Made by a program: the position numbers and the translations under genes. The notes below the pieces were generated by a model, which ran no database searches, was not told the origin of the DNA, and saw only the letters and a list, made by a program, of their open reading frames with translations. 64,000 nucleotides of DNA from Zeaxanthinibacter sp. PT1 (lineage in GTDB: Bacteria > Bacteroidota > Bacteroidia > Flavobacteriales > Flavobacteriaceae). The stretch covers positions 186,001 through 250,000 of the forward strand of contig NZ_JAQPCN010000004.1 of assembly GCF_028464225.1 (NCBI RefSeq). Direction: 5' to 3'. Positions 35,566 through 43,762 of this stretch are shown in pieces (position 1 is the first letter of the stretch; each line of letters begins with the position of its first letter).

Positions 35566-37028
35566 TGCTGCAGTACGTTCAAGATCACTGGTGGAAATTA
35601 TTATTGGTATTGAACTACCTGCTGGTGATCATTTTTTCCATTCTCATTGTACTGAAGAACAGTAACCCTGTAAAAACCCTCTCTTATATCTTTGCCCTGG
35701 CAACCCTGCCTTTCCTGGGTTTGCTGGTCTATTATTTTGTAGGGCAGGACTACAGGAAGAATAAAATCTTTGAAAAAAAATATTTCCTTGACGATGCCAA
35801 ATTAAAAAACTGGCGGAAACGCTTTAAGCTGGACAGGGAAGAGCGTGAGGACTTCGAGGAGGAGTTCGGAGAGGGACTTGCTAAGATTCACAGCCTGCTT
35901 CGGTACAACGAACGATCCGTTCTTACTTTTGATAACGAGGTGGATATCCTGGTAAACGGGGAGGTAAAATTTAAGAGATTACGGGAGGATCTGAGAAAGG
36001 CGAAAGATCATATTCATATGGAATACTTTGTCTTCCTGGATGATGAACTGGGTAGCGAATTAATCGATATCCTGGTCGAAAAAGCAGCAGAAGGTGTCCA
36101 TGTCCGCTTGCTTTACGACGATGTGGGAAGTAAATTCTCGGCAGCCACCAAAAGGAAAATGAACCAGAGCGGGATTGCCCATTTTCCCTTTATGCCGGTT
36201 CACTTACCCAAATTTGCGAGTAAACTCAATTACCGCAATCACCGAAAGATCGTGGTGATCGACGGGAGCGTTGGATATGTCGGTGGAATCAATATCAATA
36301 AAAAATACGATAACAGTTATGAAAACCCCAGGTACTGGAGAGATACACACCTGCGAATAGAAGGTCCGGCGGTTGGATCACTGCAGGCCTCTTTCCTATT
36401 GAGCTGGGATTTCTGTAATAACGAAGAGGAGGAGTTGATCAACGAATTTTTCCCGGAACACAAACCGGATTGTAATGACCCGGTTGGAGTACAGATCGCC
36501 GCCAGTGGACCCGATAGCGATTGGGCGAATATTATGGAAGCCATGTTTACCGCGATTAACACGGCCAGGGATTATATCTATATCACTACCCCTTACCTAA
36601 TCCCGAATAATGCTATGCTGACGGCCTTATCTACTGCCGGTCGCAGCGGGGTTGATGTTAGGATCATTATTCCGTACGAATCTGATTCCTGGGCAGCCCA
36701 GTACGCGACAGATTCCTACATTGAAGAGTTGTTGAGTTCCAGGGTTAAGATATTCCGGTACACCAAGGGCTTTATCCATTCCAAAACCATGGTGGTTGAC
36801 GATTGCTTCTCCAGTATAGGAACAGCGAACCTGGATTACCGTAGTTTTTCGATCAATTTCGAGGTCAACGCTCTGCTTTACAACCGGAAGAAGGCCAAAG
36901 AAATGAAAGAGCTGTTTGAAAAGGACCTGGAAGACTGTGATGTGGTAGACCTGGACCGATGGTTAGAACGGGGAATCCGCAGGAAGCTGCAGGAGTCCTT
37001 TAATCGCTTATGGGCTCCATTACTCTGA
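35565..37028 (+). CDS. cls: Cardiolipin synthase
   Basis: A 487-residue phospholipase D-family enzyme that condenses phosphatidylglycerol to cardiolipin. Two membrane segments (about 10-30 and 38-58) precede two HKD motifs: H226-x-K228-x4-D233 (NHRKIVVID) and a second one near residue 404 (IHSKTMVVDD), each with its GG/GTAN tail. Length and topology match ClsA-type enzymes. It is translationally coupled to the lytic transglycosylase, linking membrane and wall turnover. Its stop is directly adjacent to the convergent TPR gene, with no spacer. Confidence 0.93.
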   Translation: MLQYVQDHWWKLLLVLNYLLVIIFSILIVLKNSNPVKTLSYIFALATLPFLGLLVYYFVGQDYRKNKIFEKKYFLDDAKLKNWRKRFKLDREEREDFEEEFGEGLAKIHSLLRYNERSVLTFDNEVDILVNGEVKFKRLREDLRKAKDHIHMEYFVFLDDELGSELIDILVEKAAEGVHVRLLYDDVGSKFSAATKRKMNQSGIAHFPFMPVHLPKFASKLNYRNHRKIVVIDGSVGYVGGININKKYDNSYENPRYWRDTHLRIEGPAVGSLQASFLLSWDFCNNEEEELINEFFPEHKPDCNDPVGVQIAASGPDSDWANIMEAMFTAINTARDYIYITTPYLIPNNAMLTALSTAGRSGVDVRIIIPYESDSWAAQYATDSYIEELLSSRVKIFRYTKGFIHSKTMVVDDCFSSIGTANLDYRSFSINFEVNALLYNRKKAKEMKELFEKDLEDCDVVDLDRWLERGIRRKLQESFNRLWAPLL

Positions 37029-37544
37029 TCAGATCTTTTTCATCTGCTGCTGCATCATCTTGATCTGCTCGTTAAGCATATTGTTCTTGTCCAGCTTTTT
37101 GGCTTCTGCTAACAAGGTCTGAGCCTCTCTCTTACGTCTTTTCTGCATGGCGATACCTGCCAGGCTCAATTTTGCCATTGCCAGGTCATAGTCCATATTC
37201 AGTCCCAGTTTCAGTGCTTTACGAAAATACTTCTCTGCCTGGGTCAGGTTTTTCTGTGAATAGATGATCCCAAAAAGGTAGTTGTAGTATCCTTCTTGCT
37301 TCTCGGTAAGTGCAGATGAAGGATTTTTAACCCGGTTAAGCCATTTTTCCGTACCGGCCAGGTCTTGTTTTCGCATCCTGAGGAAGGCCAACAAAAGAAA
37401 CTCGTTCCTGAAATATAGAAATACAAAGATCAGGGAAAAAAGAATTAGGAAGATGCCGTTAGCGATCTCACCTTCGATGAACTGGTAAACGGCAAAGGCA
37501 ATGATAAGGGCGGTTATTACGAGTTTGATGTTTTTGTTGAACAT
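37029..37544 (-). CDS. Small membrane protein with tetratricopeptide-like repeats
   Basis: A 171-residue protein. Two close membrane segments (about 6-22 and 26-44) form a hairpin, followed by a helical cytoplasmic region with TPR-like pairs: 'YYNYLFGIIYSQKNLTQAEK', 'YFRKALKLGLNMDYDLAMAK' and 'AKLSLAGIAMQKRRKREAQT'. TPRs mediate protein contacts; the partner is unknown. It is 1 bp after the stop of the DUF6263 gene on the same strand, so the two are transcribed together, and it abuts the cls stop without a gap. Confidence 0.75.
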   Translation of the reverse strand: MFNKNIKLVITALIIAFAVYQFIEGEIANGIFLILFSLIFVFLYFRNEFLLLAFLRMRKQDLAGTEKWLNRVKNPSSALTEKQEGYYNYLFGIIYSQKNLTQAEKYFRKALKLGLNMDYDLAMAKLSLAGIAMQKRRKREAQTLLAEAKKLDKNNMLNEQIKMMQQQMKKI

Positions 37545-37545
37545 G

Positions 37546-38430
37546 TCAGTCTTGTATTAATATATAGGTTATTGTTGATTTTATTCTTGTAGGTACGGCC
37601 ACTTCTCCCAGTGCCATAGGGGAGGAGTATCCTTTGGAATTGCTTTCCACTTTCATGGATCGGACAAAACCTGATTCTCGCAAGGTAACCAGCCTGGTAT
37701 GCTGTAAGCCTTCTAATTCTATAGGCTGCTCTGGCTGGTCTATCTTTATTTTGATGCGGGATTTACCCAGTATGGTGGCCTTAGTTGGCAATAGCTCTTC
37801 TAAGGTCCAGTCATTCCTGGCCGAGATCTTTCCCTGGTATTGGTTAGACCATTGATCACCCACCTCTACAGCCCGGTCCGGGTAAAAGTATGTCAGTTGT
37901 TTAAAACTGTTTGAAAGTGCTTTTGATCCGAAATCACGTTCCAGGGAGGCCTGCATCAGCATCCGGGAATATTCATCTTCCAAGCCTGATGCATCTACCA
38001 TTTTATCGATCATTATGTCGCCTCCTTTAACGTCAAGAACATTACCGGTCCTTGACATTACTATCTCAATAGGTGATTCTAACAGGGAATGAAATACATT
38101 GGAATCCTGGTCGCCTTCCCCGGGATTGCCGGCATTTACTTCTAATAATGTGCCTTGAAGGTTAGAGGACAAGCTAATATTGAGCTCTTTAAATGTTACC
38201 GTGATGTAATAATTGTCTTGCTGTAGCCCGGTCACTTCAAATTTCATGATACTTTGGAGTGTGTTCGTCACCTGGTGGGGGCCCTGGGGCATATCCTGGA
38301 TGATCTGCTGCTGTGCCTCCTGCCTTATGGTAAACTGCTCACCTTTCTCCAGGGAATACTGCAGTGTTGTCTGACCAAATCCCAGGCTGGTAAGGCAAAA
38401 AAGAAAGCATATAGAAATTGATCTGATCAT
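37546..38430 (-). CDS. Exported DUF6263-like protein
   Basis: A 294-residue secreted protein with signal peptide 1-19 (ending LGFGQ). The mature chain is beta-rich with the pattern 'LQYSLEKGEQFTIRQEAQQQ' near the start, which resembles DUF6263, a Bacteroidota family thought to be periplasmic or outer-membrane associated and of unknown function. No catalytic motif or lipobox is visible. It is upstream of the TPR gene, separated by one base. Confidence 0.7.
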   Translation of the reverse strand: MIRSISICFLFCLTSLGFGQTTLQYSLEKGEQFTIRQEAQQQIIQDMPQGPHQVTNTLQSIMKFEVTGLQQDNYYITVTFKELNISLSSNLQGTLLEVNAGNPGEGDQDSNVFHSLLESPIEIVMSRTGNVLDVKGGDIMIDKMVDASGLEDEYSRMLMQASLERDFGSKALSNSFKQLTYFYPDRAVEVGDQWSNQYQGKISARNDWTLEELLPTKATILGKSRIKIKIDQPEQPIELEGLQHTRLVTLRESGFVRSMKVESNSKGYSSPMALGEVAVPTRIKSTITYILIQD

Positions 38431-38499
38431 GGGGTCCGGGTACTGCCTGATTGCAGCCGCAAAAGTAATAAAAACTATCGGAAATATTTTCTAATTCCA

Positions 38500-38530
38500 T
38501 TTGGCAAAGCGAAAAGTCTTCGTATATTTG
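38500..38530 (+). promoter_or_regulatory. Promoter of the ribosomal protein L34 gene
   Basis: TTTG at 38500-38503 and TATATTTG at 38523-38530 with 19 bp between them match the Bacteroidota consensus exactly. The ATG of rpmH lies 64 bp downstream. Confidence 0.78.
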
Positions 38531-38593
38531 CGCCCAGATTTTGAGGAACGTGAAGTCTCCTCGTCATAACAGCAGCATCAAAATTTTTCCAGA

Positions 38594-38752
38594 ATGAAAA
38601 GAACATATCAGCCCTCGAAAAGGAAGAGAAGGAACAAACATGGTTTTAGAGAACGCATGGCATCCGTTAATGGAAGAAAGGTGCTGGCTAGTAGAAGAGC
38701 CAAAGGTAGAAAGAAACTTTCTGTATCTTCTGAGCCGAGACACAAGAAATAA
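38594..38752 (+). CDS. rpmH: 50S ribosomal protein L34
   Basis: A 52-residue protein, [20 protein letters not shown] and onwards, unmistakable for L34: the KRTYQPS start, the central GFRxRM and the Arg/Lys-rich end ([14 protein letters not shown]). It is too short for routine ORF lists and is easily missed. It has its own consensus promoter and a strong terminator. rnpA and dnaA, frequent partners of rpmH, are not here; carB follows. Confidence 0.97.
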   Translation: MKRTYQPSKRKRRNKHGFRERMASVNGRKVLASRRAKGRKKLSVSSEPRHKK

Positions 38753-38775
38753 TGAATAAATATTCATAAATAAAG

Positions 38776-38811
38776 AGGTGTTACTTTTTAAAAGTAGCAC
38801 CTTTTTTTTTG
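38776..38811 (+). terminator. Terminator of rpmH
   Basis: A 12-bp stem (38776-38787 with 38791-38802, one G-T pair) and a 3-nt loop are followed by nine T residues. carB starts 32 bp later. Confidence 0.88.
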
Positions 38812-38842
38812 TTTTGTAGTTACCCCTGTATAATCCCGTACT

Positions 38843-41695
38843 ATGCCAAAAAGAAAAGAATTAAAAAGTGTATTGATTATAGGTTCTGGTCCCATCGTTA
38901 TAGGGCAGGCCTGCGAATTTGATTACTCCGGATCCCAGGCCCTGCGCTCCCTGAGAGAAGATGGAATTGAAACCATCCTGATTAACAGCAACCCGGCGAC
39001 CATCATGACAGATCCGTCAATGGCAGATCACATATACCTCTTGCCATTGACGACAAAGTCGATTATAAAAGTGCTGAAAAAGCACCCGAATATCGATGCA
39101 GTATTGCCTACCATGGGAGGGCAAACGGCGTTGAACCTCTGTATAGAAGCCGATGAAAAAGGAATCTGGGAAGATTTTGATACCGAGATCATCGGCGTAG
39201 ATATCGATGCGATAAATATTACTGAAGACCGGGAGAAATTCCGTGAACTGATGATGAAGATCGGGATCGGAATGCCACCACAGGCCTCCGCTACCTCTTT
39301 CCTCAAAGGAAAAGAGATTGCACAGGAATTCGGTTTTCCCCTGGTGATCAGGGCTTCGTATACCCTTGGGGGAGCAGGTGCTTCTATAGTACACCGGCAG
39401 GAAGATTTTGACGAGCTGCTCAGCATAGGGCTCGAAGTTTCTCCCATCCACGAGGTGATGATCGATAAAGCCCTGATCGGCTGGAAGGAGTACGAGCTGG
39501 AACTGCTGCGTGATGCAAATGACAACGTGGTGATTATCTGTACCATAGAAAACATGGATCCTATGGGGATACATACCGGGGACTCTATTACGGTAGCACC
39601 CGCTATGACCCTTTCAGACCGTACATTCCAGCGTATGCGTGATATGGCGATCAAGATGATGCGAAGTATCGGTGATTTTGCCGGCGGATGTAACGTGCAG
39701 TTCGCGGTAAGTCCTGATGACGAGGAAGATATTATTGCTATCGAGATCAACCCAAGGGTTTCCAGGTCTTCTGCCCTGGCTTCTAAAGCAACCGGGTATC
39801 CAATTGCCAAGGTAGCTACCAAACTGGCTGTCGGTTACCATCTGAACGAACTGGAAAACCAGATCACTAAGTCTACTTCGGCCTTATTTGAGCCTTCAGT
39901 GGATTACGTCATCGTTAAGATCCCTCGCTGGAACTTTGATAAGTTTGAAGGATCGGACAGGACCCTGGGCTTACAGATGAAATCTGTAGGCGAGGTAATG
40001 GGTATTGGTCGCTCTTTCCAGGAAGCTTTGCACAAAGCCACCCAATCCCTTGAGATTAAAAGAAATGGACTGGGTGCAGACGGCAAAGGATACACCGATT
40101 ATGAAACCATCATTCAGAAGCTTACGGTTCCCAGCTGGGACCGGGTATTTGTGATTTATGATGCCATACAGTTGGGTATCCCGCTGAGTCGTATCCATGA
40201 TATCACCAAGATTGATATGTGGTTCCTGAAGCAATACGAAGAACTCAACTGCCTGGAGAAGGAAATTTCCAAGTATACGGTAGAAAGCCTTCCCAAGGAA
40301 TTGTTGCTCGAGGCCAAACAGAAAGGTTTTGCAGATCGGCAGATTGCACATATGCTCGATTGCTACGAGAGTGAAGTGCATAAAAAGAGGATGTCGCTGG
40401 ATATCAAAAGGGTGTACAAACTGGTGGATACCTGTGCGGCCGAATTTGAAGCGGTAACTCCGTATTACTATTCGACCTTTGAAGAAGAAATTGAAACTGC
40501 AGACGGGAAGAAATACGTAGCCAATGACAGCGAGGTTACCGATCGGAAGAAGATCGTGGTCCTTGGTTCAGGTCCCAACAGGATAGGGCAGGGAATCGAA
40601 TTTGATTACTGCTGTGTGCATGGTGTACTGGCAGCGGCAGAATGCGGTTACGAGACCATCATGATCAATTGTAACCCGGAAACAGTGTCGACCGACTTTG
40701 ACACCGCCGACAAGCTTTATTTTGAGCCCGTTTTCTGGGAGCATATCTACGATATCATCCTGCATGAGAAACCCGAAGGGGTAATTGTACAGCTGGGAGG
40801 ACAGACGGCCTTGAAACTGGCAGAGAAGCTGGATAAATACGGGGTTAAGATCATCGGTACCAGCTTTGACTCCCTGGATCTTGCTGAGGACCGTGGTAGT
40901 TTTTCTAAGTTACTACAGGATAATGACATTCCTTACCCTGAATTCGGCGTAGCCGAGAGTGCGGATGAAGCCCTGGCTCTTGCCGATAGACTCAACTTCC
41001 CTTTGTTGGTTAGACCTTCATACGTCTTAGGAGGACAGGGAATGAAGATCGTAATCAACAAGGAAGAATTAGAGGAGCATGTGGTAGACCTGCTTCGTAA
41101 GATCCCGAACAACAAACTTTTACTGGATCATTACCTGGACGGTGCCATCGAAGCCGAAGCAGATGCTATCTGCGATGGGGAGGATGTGTATATCATCGGG
41201 ATCATGGAGCATATAGAGCCTTGCGGGATCCATTCCGGGGATTCTAACGCTACCCTGCCGCCCTTTAACCTGGGCGAGTTCGTGATGCAGCAGATCAAGG
41301 ACCATACCCGCAAGATCGCCCTGGCCCTAAAGACCGTGGGACTGATTAATATACAGTTCGCGATCAAGGATGATAAGGTGTACATTATTGAAGCCAATCC
41401 AAGGGCTTCCAGGACCGTTCCATTTATCGCTAAAGCCTACGGGGAACCCTATGTGAATTATGCGACCAAAGTGATGCTGGGGGAGAAAAAGGTGAAAGAT
41501 TTTGACTTTAATCCAAAACTGGAAGGGTTCGCGATCAAACAGCCTGTTTTCTCTTTCAATAAATTTCCCAATGTTAATAAGAATCTCGGGCCGGAAATGA
41601 AGAGTACCGGTGAGAGTATATTGTTTATCGACAACCTCAAGGACGATCAATTCTACGACCTCTATACCAGGAGGAAAATGTACCTGAGTAAATAA
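38843..41695 (+). CDS. carB: Carbamoyl phosphate synthase large subunit, lacking the C-terminal allosteric domain
   Basis: A 950-residue subunit that makes carbamoyl phosphate for arginine and pyrimidines. It has two homologous ATP-grasp halves: the first opens GSGPIVIGQACEFDYSG and contains MGGQTALN, the second opens GSGPNRIGQGIEFDYCC and contains QLGGQTALKLAE. E. coli CarB has 1073 residues and ends in a ~138-residue MGS-like domain that binds UMP, IMP and ornithine. Here the chain ends just after GPEMKSTGESILF plus ~22 residues, so that domain is absent. The gene is intact to its own stop and terminator, so this is a true short form. No carA is adjacent. Confidence 0.95.
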   Translation: MPKRKELKSVLIIGSGPIVIGQACEFDYSGSQALRSLREDGIETILINSNPATIMTDPSMADHIYLLPLTTKSIIKVLKKHPNIDAVLPTMGGQTALNLCIEADEKGIWEDFDTEIIGVDIDAINITEDREKFRELMMKIGIGMPPQASATSFLKGKEIAQEFGFPLVIRASYTLGGAGASIVHRQEDFDELLSIGLEVSPIHEVMIDKALIGWKEYELELLRDANDNVVIICTIENMDPMGIHTGDSITVAPAMTLSDRTFQRMRDMAIKMMRSIGDFAGGCNVQFAVSPDDEEDIIAIEINPRVSRSSALASKATGYPIAKVATKLAVGYHLNELENQITKSTSALFEPSVDYVIVKIPRWNFDKFEGSDRTLGLQMKSVGEVMGIGRSFQEALHKATQSLEIKRNGLGADGKGYTDYETIIQKLTVPSWDRVFVIYDAIQLGIPLSRIHDITKIDMWFLKQYEELNCLEKEISKYTVESLPKELLLEAKQKGFADRQIAHMLDCYESEVHKKRMSLDIKRVYKLVDTCAAEFEAVTPYYYSTFEEEIETADGKKYVANDSEVTDRKKIVVLGSGPNRIGQGIEFDYCCVHGVLAAAECGYETIMINCNPETVSTDFDTADKLYFEPVFWEHIYDIILHEKPEGVIVQLGGQTALKLAEKLDKYGVKIIGTSFDSLDLAEDRGSFSKLLQDNDIPYPEFGVAESADEALALADRLNFPLLVRPSYVLGGQGMKIVINKEELEEHVVDLLRKIPNNKLLLDHYLDGAIEAEADAICDGEDVYIIGIMEHIEPCGIHSGDSNATLPPFNLGEFVMQQIKDHTRKIALALKTVGLINIQFAIKDDKVYIIEANPRASRTVPFIAKAYGEPYVNYATKVMLGEKKVKDFDFNPKLEGFAIKQPVFSFNKFPNVNKNLGPEMKSTGESILFIDNLKDDQFYDLYTRRKMYLSK

Positions 41696-41718
41696 CAAAA
41701 GCTAATAAAAGCTGAACT

Positions 41719-41756
41719 AACCCCTTGTTTCATACGGAGCAGGGGGTTTTATTTTT
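41719..41756 (+). terminator. Terminator of carB
   Basis: AACCCC (41719-41724) plus TTG pairs with CAGGGGGTT (41740-41748, one G-T pair) and is followed by TTATTTTT. It overlaps the last bases of the convergent YceI gene. Confidence 0.7.
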
Positions 41757-42294
41757 CCGAGGGTTCTAATTTTAAATCGACCGTGACCTTTACCTCGCGG
41801 GCGATCTTCCTGAATAATAATCTTGGTACCCTGATATCAAAATCCTCTGGCCTGACGATGAATTCGGTTTGGAGCCAGAAATCATCATTATCTTTTTGTA
41901 CAGTGGCCATGGCACTGATCTCCCGGCTTATTTCACGGATGGTCAGAATGCCTTCCAGGGGATACTTATCCTTTGTAATACTATCCTTGGAATAACCCAG
42001 CAGTGTACCTCGGAAAGTAGCTTTTGGGTATTTTTCAGATTCCACGTAGTTCTCGTTAAAATGCTCTTCCATCAATTTCTTCCTGAAGCGGAAATCCCGT
42101 AAGAGCAAGACCGCTCCTATATCACCGCTATCATTTTTAAAAATACCATTTACAGCAGTGTTAATGGCATTGATATCCTCTAAGGGTGTAGAAGCATTAA
42201 AGGTAATTTCACCGGAATTAGTAACATAGGTATCCTGGGCATACACTTGGAGCATACCGAGAAGTAAACATGCTATGACAATTCTGCTCATCAT
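41749..42294 (-). CDS. YceI family periplasmic protein
   Basis: A 181-residue exported protein with signal peptide 1-19 (ending VYAQ). The mature chain follows the YceI eight-stranded barrel: start 'YVTNSGEITFNASTPLEDI', middle 'RKKLMEEHFNENYVESEKYP' with the family phrase 'F.e.YvEseKYPkatFrG', then 'EFIVRPEDFDIRVPRLL'. YceI proteins are lipocalin-like and bind isoprenoid or fatty acid molecules in the periplasm. It is translationally coupled (4-bp overlap) to an upstream cytochrome c lipoprotein and divergent from a DUF5777 barrel. Confidence 0.9.
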   Translation of the reverse strand: MMSRIVIACLLLGMLQVYAQDTYVTNSGEITFNASTPLEDINAINTAVNGIFKNDSGDIGAVLLLRDFRFRKKLMEEHFNENYVESEKYPKATFRGTLLGYSKDSITKDKYPLEGILTIREISREISAMATVQKDNDDFWLQTEFIVRPEDFDIRVPRLLFRKIAREVKVTVDLKLEPSEK

Positions 42295-42653
42295 TCCGGG
42301 AATCCCGCATCAACCCAGGCCTGTATGGCGTTACGCGCAGATGTCGGTAAGCGTCCGTCTGGCGGCATGGGGTTCGTACTGCTGTTAATCCTGCCAAGCA
42401 GGTTCCTGCTCTGCACTGCGCTCCTCACTTGTTGAAAGGTAGTCAGGGACATGGGCGCATTATTCGTCGGGGGATTTCCATGGCAGCTTGTACAACTGGA
42501 CTGCATGATCGGGCGAATATCGTCGGTGTATGTAAAAGCTCCTCCATCCGGGTCATCCGGAGGCATTACCCCATCTGAATTATCACTGCTGGAACAAGCA
42601 ACAGACATGATTCCCATGAATAATATCGCTGTCCTGTATAGAGGTCGTTTCAT
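42291..42653 (-). CDS. Monohaem cytochrome c lipoprotein
   Basis: A 120-residue lipoprotein. Lipobox Cys20 (SVAC) is followed by a Ser/Asp-rich linker and a compact haem domain: CTSCH at 54-58 is the single haem c site and Met96 in NPMPPDG is a likely distal ligand. The end (AIQAWVDAGFPE) matches Planctomycete-type cytochrome c modules. It would be a lipid-anchored electron carrier. It precedes the YceI gene with a 4-bp overlap and is divergent from DUF5777, an arrangement suggesting a shared redox role (inference). Confidence 0.85.
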   Translation of the reverse strand: MKRPLYRTAILFMGIMSVACSSSDNSDGVMPPDDPDGGAFTYTDDIRPIMQSSCTSCHGNPPTNNAPMSLTTFQQVRSAVQSRNLLGRINSSTNPMPPDGRLPTSARNAIQAWVDAGFPE

Positions 42654-42713
42654 GATCTGAACATTTAGGAGTTAGAAAATTTTAAACACTTTTTTCGGTG
42701 TTGTAACCCAGTC

Positions 42714-42730
42714 CACTATTAAAGATAGTG
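42714..42730. repeat. Hairpin in the cytochrome / DUF5777 divergent region
   Basis: CACTAT (42714-42719) and ATAGTG (42725-42730) form a 6-bp stem with a 5-nt loop. A second pair of 6-bp arms, CAAGAT (42750-42755) and ATCTTG (42767-42772), follows. The 242-bp divergent gap otherwise shows no exact TAnnTTTG on either strand. Regulatory function is possible but unproven. Confidence 0.35.
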
Positions 42731-42895
42731 AAAAGTACAAGGTCAGTAACAAGATGTATCACTTCTATCTTGGTTGCTTAGATATCGATTTATAAGGATT
42801 TGCGCAGCTAGTTGAATTTTCGGGATGCTCAATGTTGGATAGAAATAATTCGTAATTTTAATAGTGGTTTTAAAATTAATCGAACGAGGGTAAAG

Positions 42896-43762
42896 ATGTT
42901 TATAAAGATGAAAAGATGCTTGTTGTATTGTATGTTGTCGTTTCCTTTTTTCGTGGCGGCACAGGATGACCTCCTAGCAGAGATCGATAAAACTGACAGT
43001 AGCGTAGTCGCTGAAGCAGCCTTTAAGGGATTAAAGATCGTGAACTTTGAGTCGACCAAGATGCTTAGTAAGCGCGAGTTCTACTTTATCGTGGCCCATA
43101 GGTTTGGAAGTATTAAAAATGGTTTTGACGATTTTTTCGGTTTGGATTTTGCCAATACCCGCTTGCATTTTCTCTACGGGATAAGCGATGGGTTAAATGT
43201 CTCAGTAGCCCGGAGTTCTTTTAATAAGACCTATGATGCATCTCTCAAATACCGCCTGCTCAGCCAGGGGACAGGTACCCCTGTGACCGTGGCAGGCTAT
43301 AGCCAACTCGCTGTAAATACGCTCCTGGAAGAAGCCTTGATCCTGAGACCTGTCAGTTTCGATGACCGGCTCTCTTTTACCCAGCAGCTGTTGATTTCCA
43401 GGAAATTCAATGATAAACTCTCCCTGGAATTAATGCCAACCTATTTCCATGAAGGATATACTGCTTACGCACCACAGGAAAATTCCCAGTATGCACTTGG
43501 CATAGGGGGGCGGTATAAATTAGGAAAACGATGGAGTATCAATATGGATTATGGCTGGCACCTGAACCGGGCAGACGGTTCACCCTTCGTTAACCCGCTT
43601 TCTATAGGTGTGGATATAGAAACCGGCGGCCATGTTTTCCAATTACACTTTACCAATGCTCAGCCCACTTTTGAGAGTGGTTTCCTCGGTAACGCCACCG
43701 GGGATTGGAGCGAGGGGGATATTTATTTTGGCTTTAACCTGAGCCGTGTCTTCAATTTCTGA
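42896..43762 (+). CDS. DUF5777 family outer-membrane beta-barrel protein
   Basis: A 288-residue protein from the ATG at 42896 (MFIKMKRCLLY); an ATG four codons later is also possible. I prefer the first because GAGGG lies 6 bp ahead. A signal peptide ends at VAAQ. The mature part alternates hydrophobic strands ('REFYFIVAHRFGSI', 'FANTRLHFLYGISDGLNVSV', 'SLELMPTYFHEGY') and closes in a C-terminal 'FGFNLSRVFNF' strand with terminal Phe, the outer-membrane barrel signal. DUF5777 barrels have no known function. The gene is divergent from the YceI / cytochrome unit and its stop abuts the gndA stop with no spacer. Confidence 0.82.
   Translation: MFIKMKRCLLYCMLSFPFFVAAQDDLLAEIDKTDSSVVAEAAFKGLKIVNFESTKMLSKREFYFIVAHRFGSIKNGFDDFFGLDFANTRLHFLYGISDGLNVSVARSSFNKTYDASLKYRLLSQGTGTPVTVAGYSQLAVNTLLEEALILRPVSFDDRLSFTQQLLISRKFNDKLSLELMPTYFHEGYTAYAPQENSQYALGIGGRYKLGKRWSINMDYGWHLNRADGSPFVNPLSIGVDIETGGHVFQLHFTNAQPTFESGFLGNATGDWSEGDIYFGFNLSRVFNF

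Noticed and set aside
38828-38833. TATAAT box 15 bp before carB
   Set aside because: Bacteroidota primary sigma does not use this box, and no matching -35 is present; likely chance in AT-rich spacer.
39028-39822. 264-codon open frame antisense to carB
   Set aside because: Low-complexity Ser/Ile-rich translation with no start context; shadow of carB.
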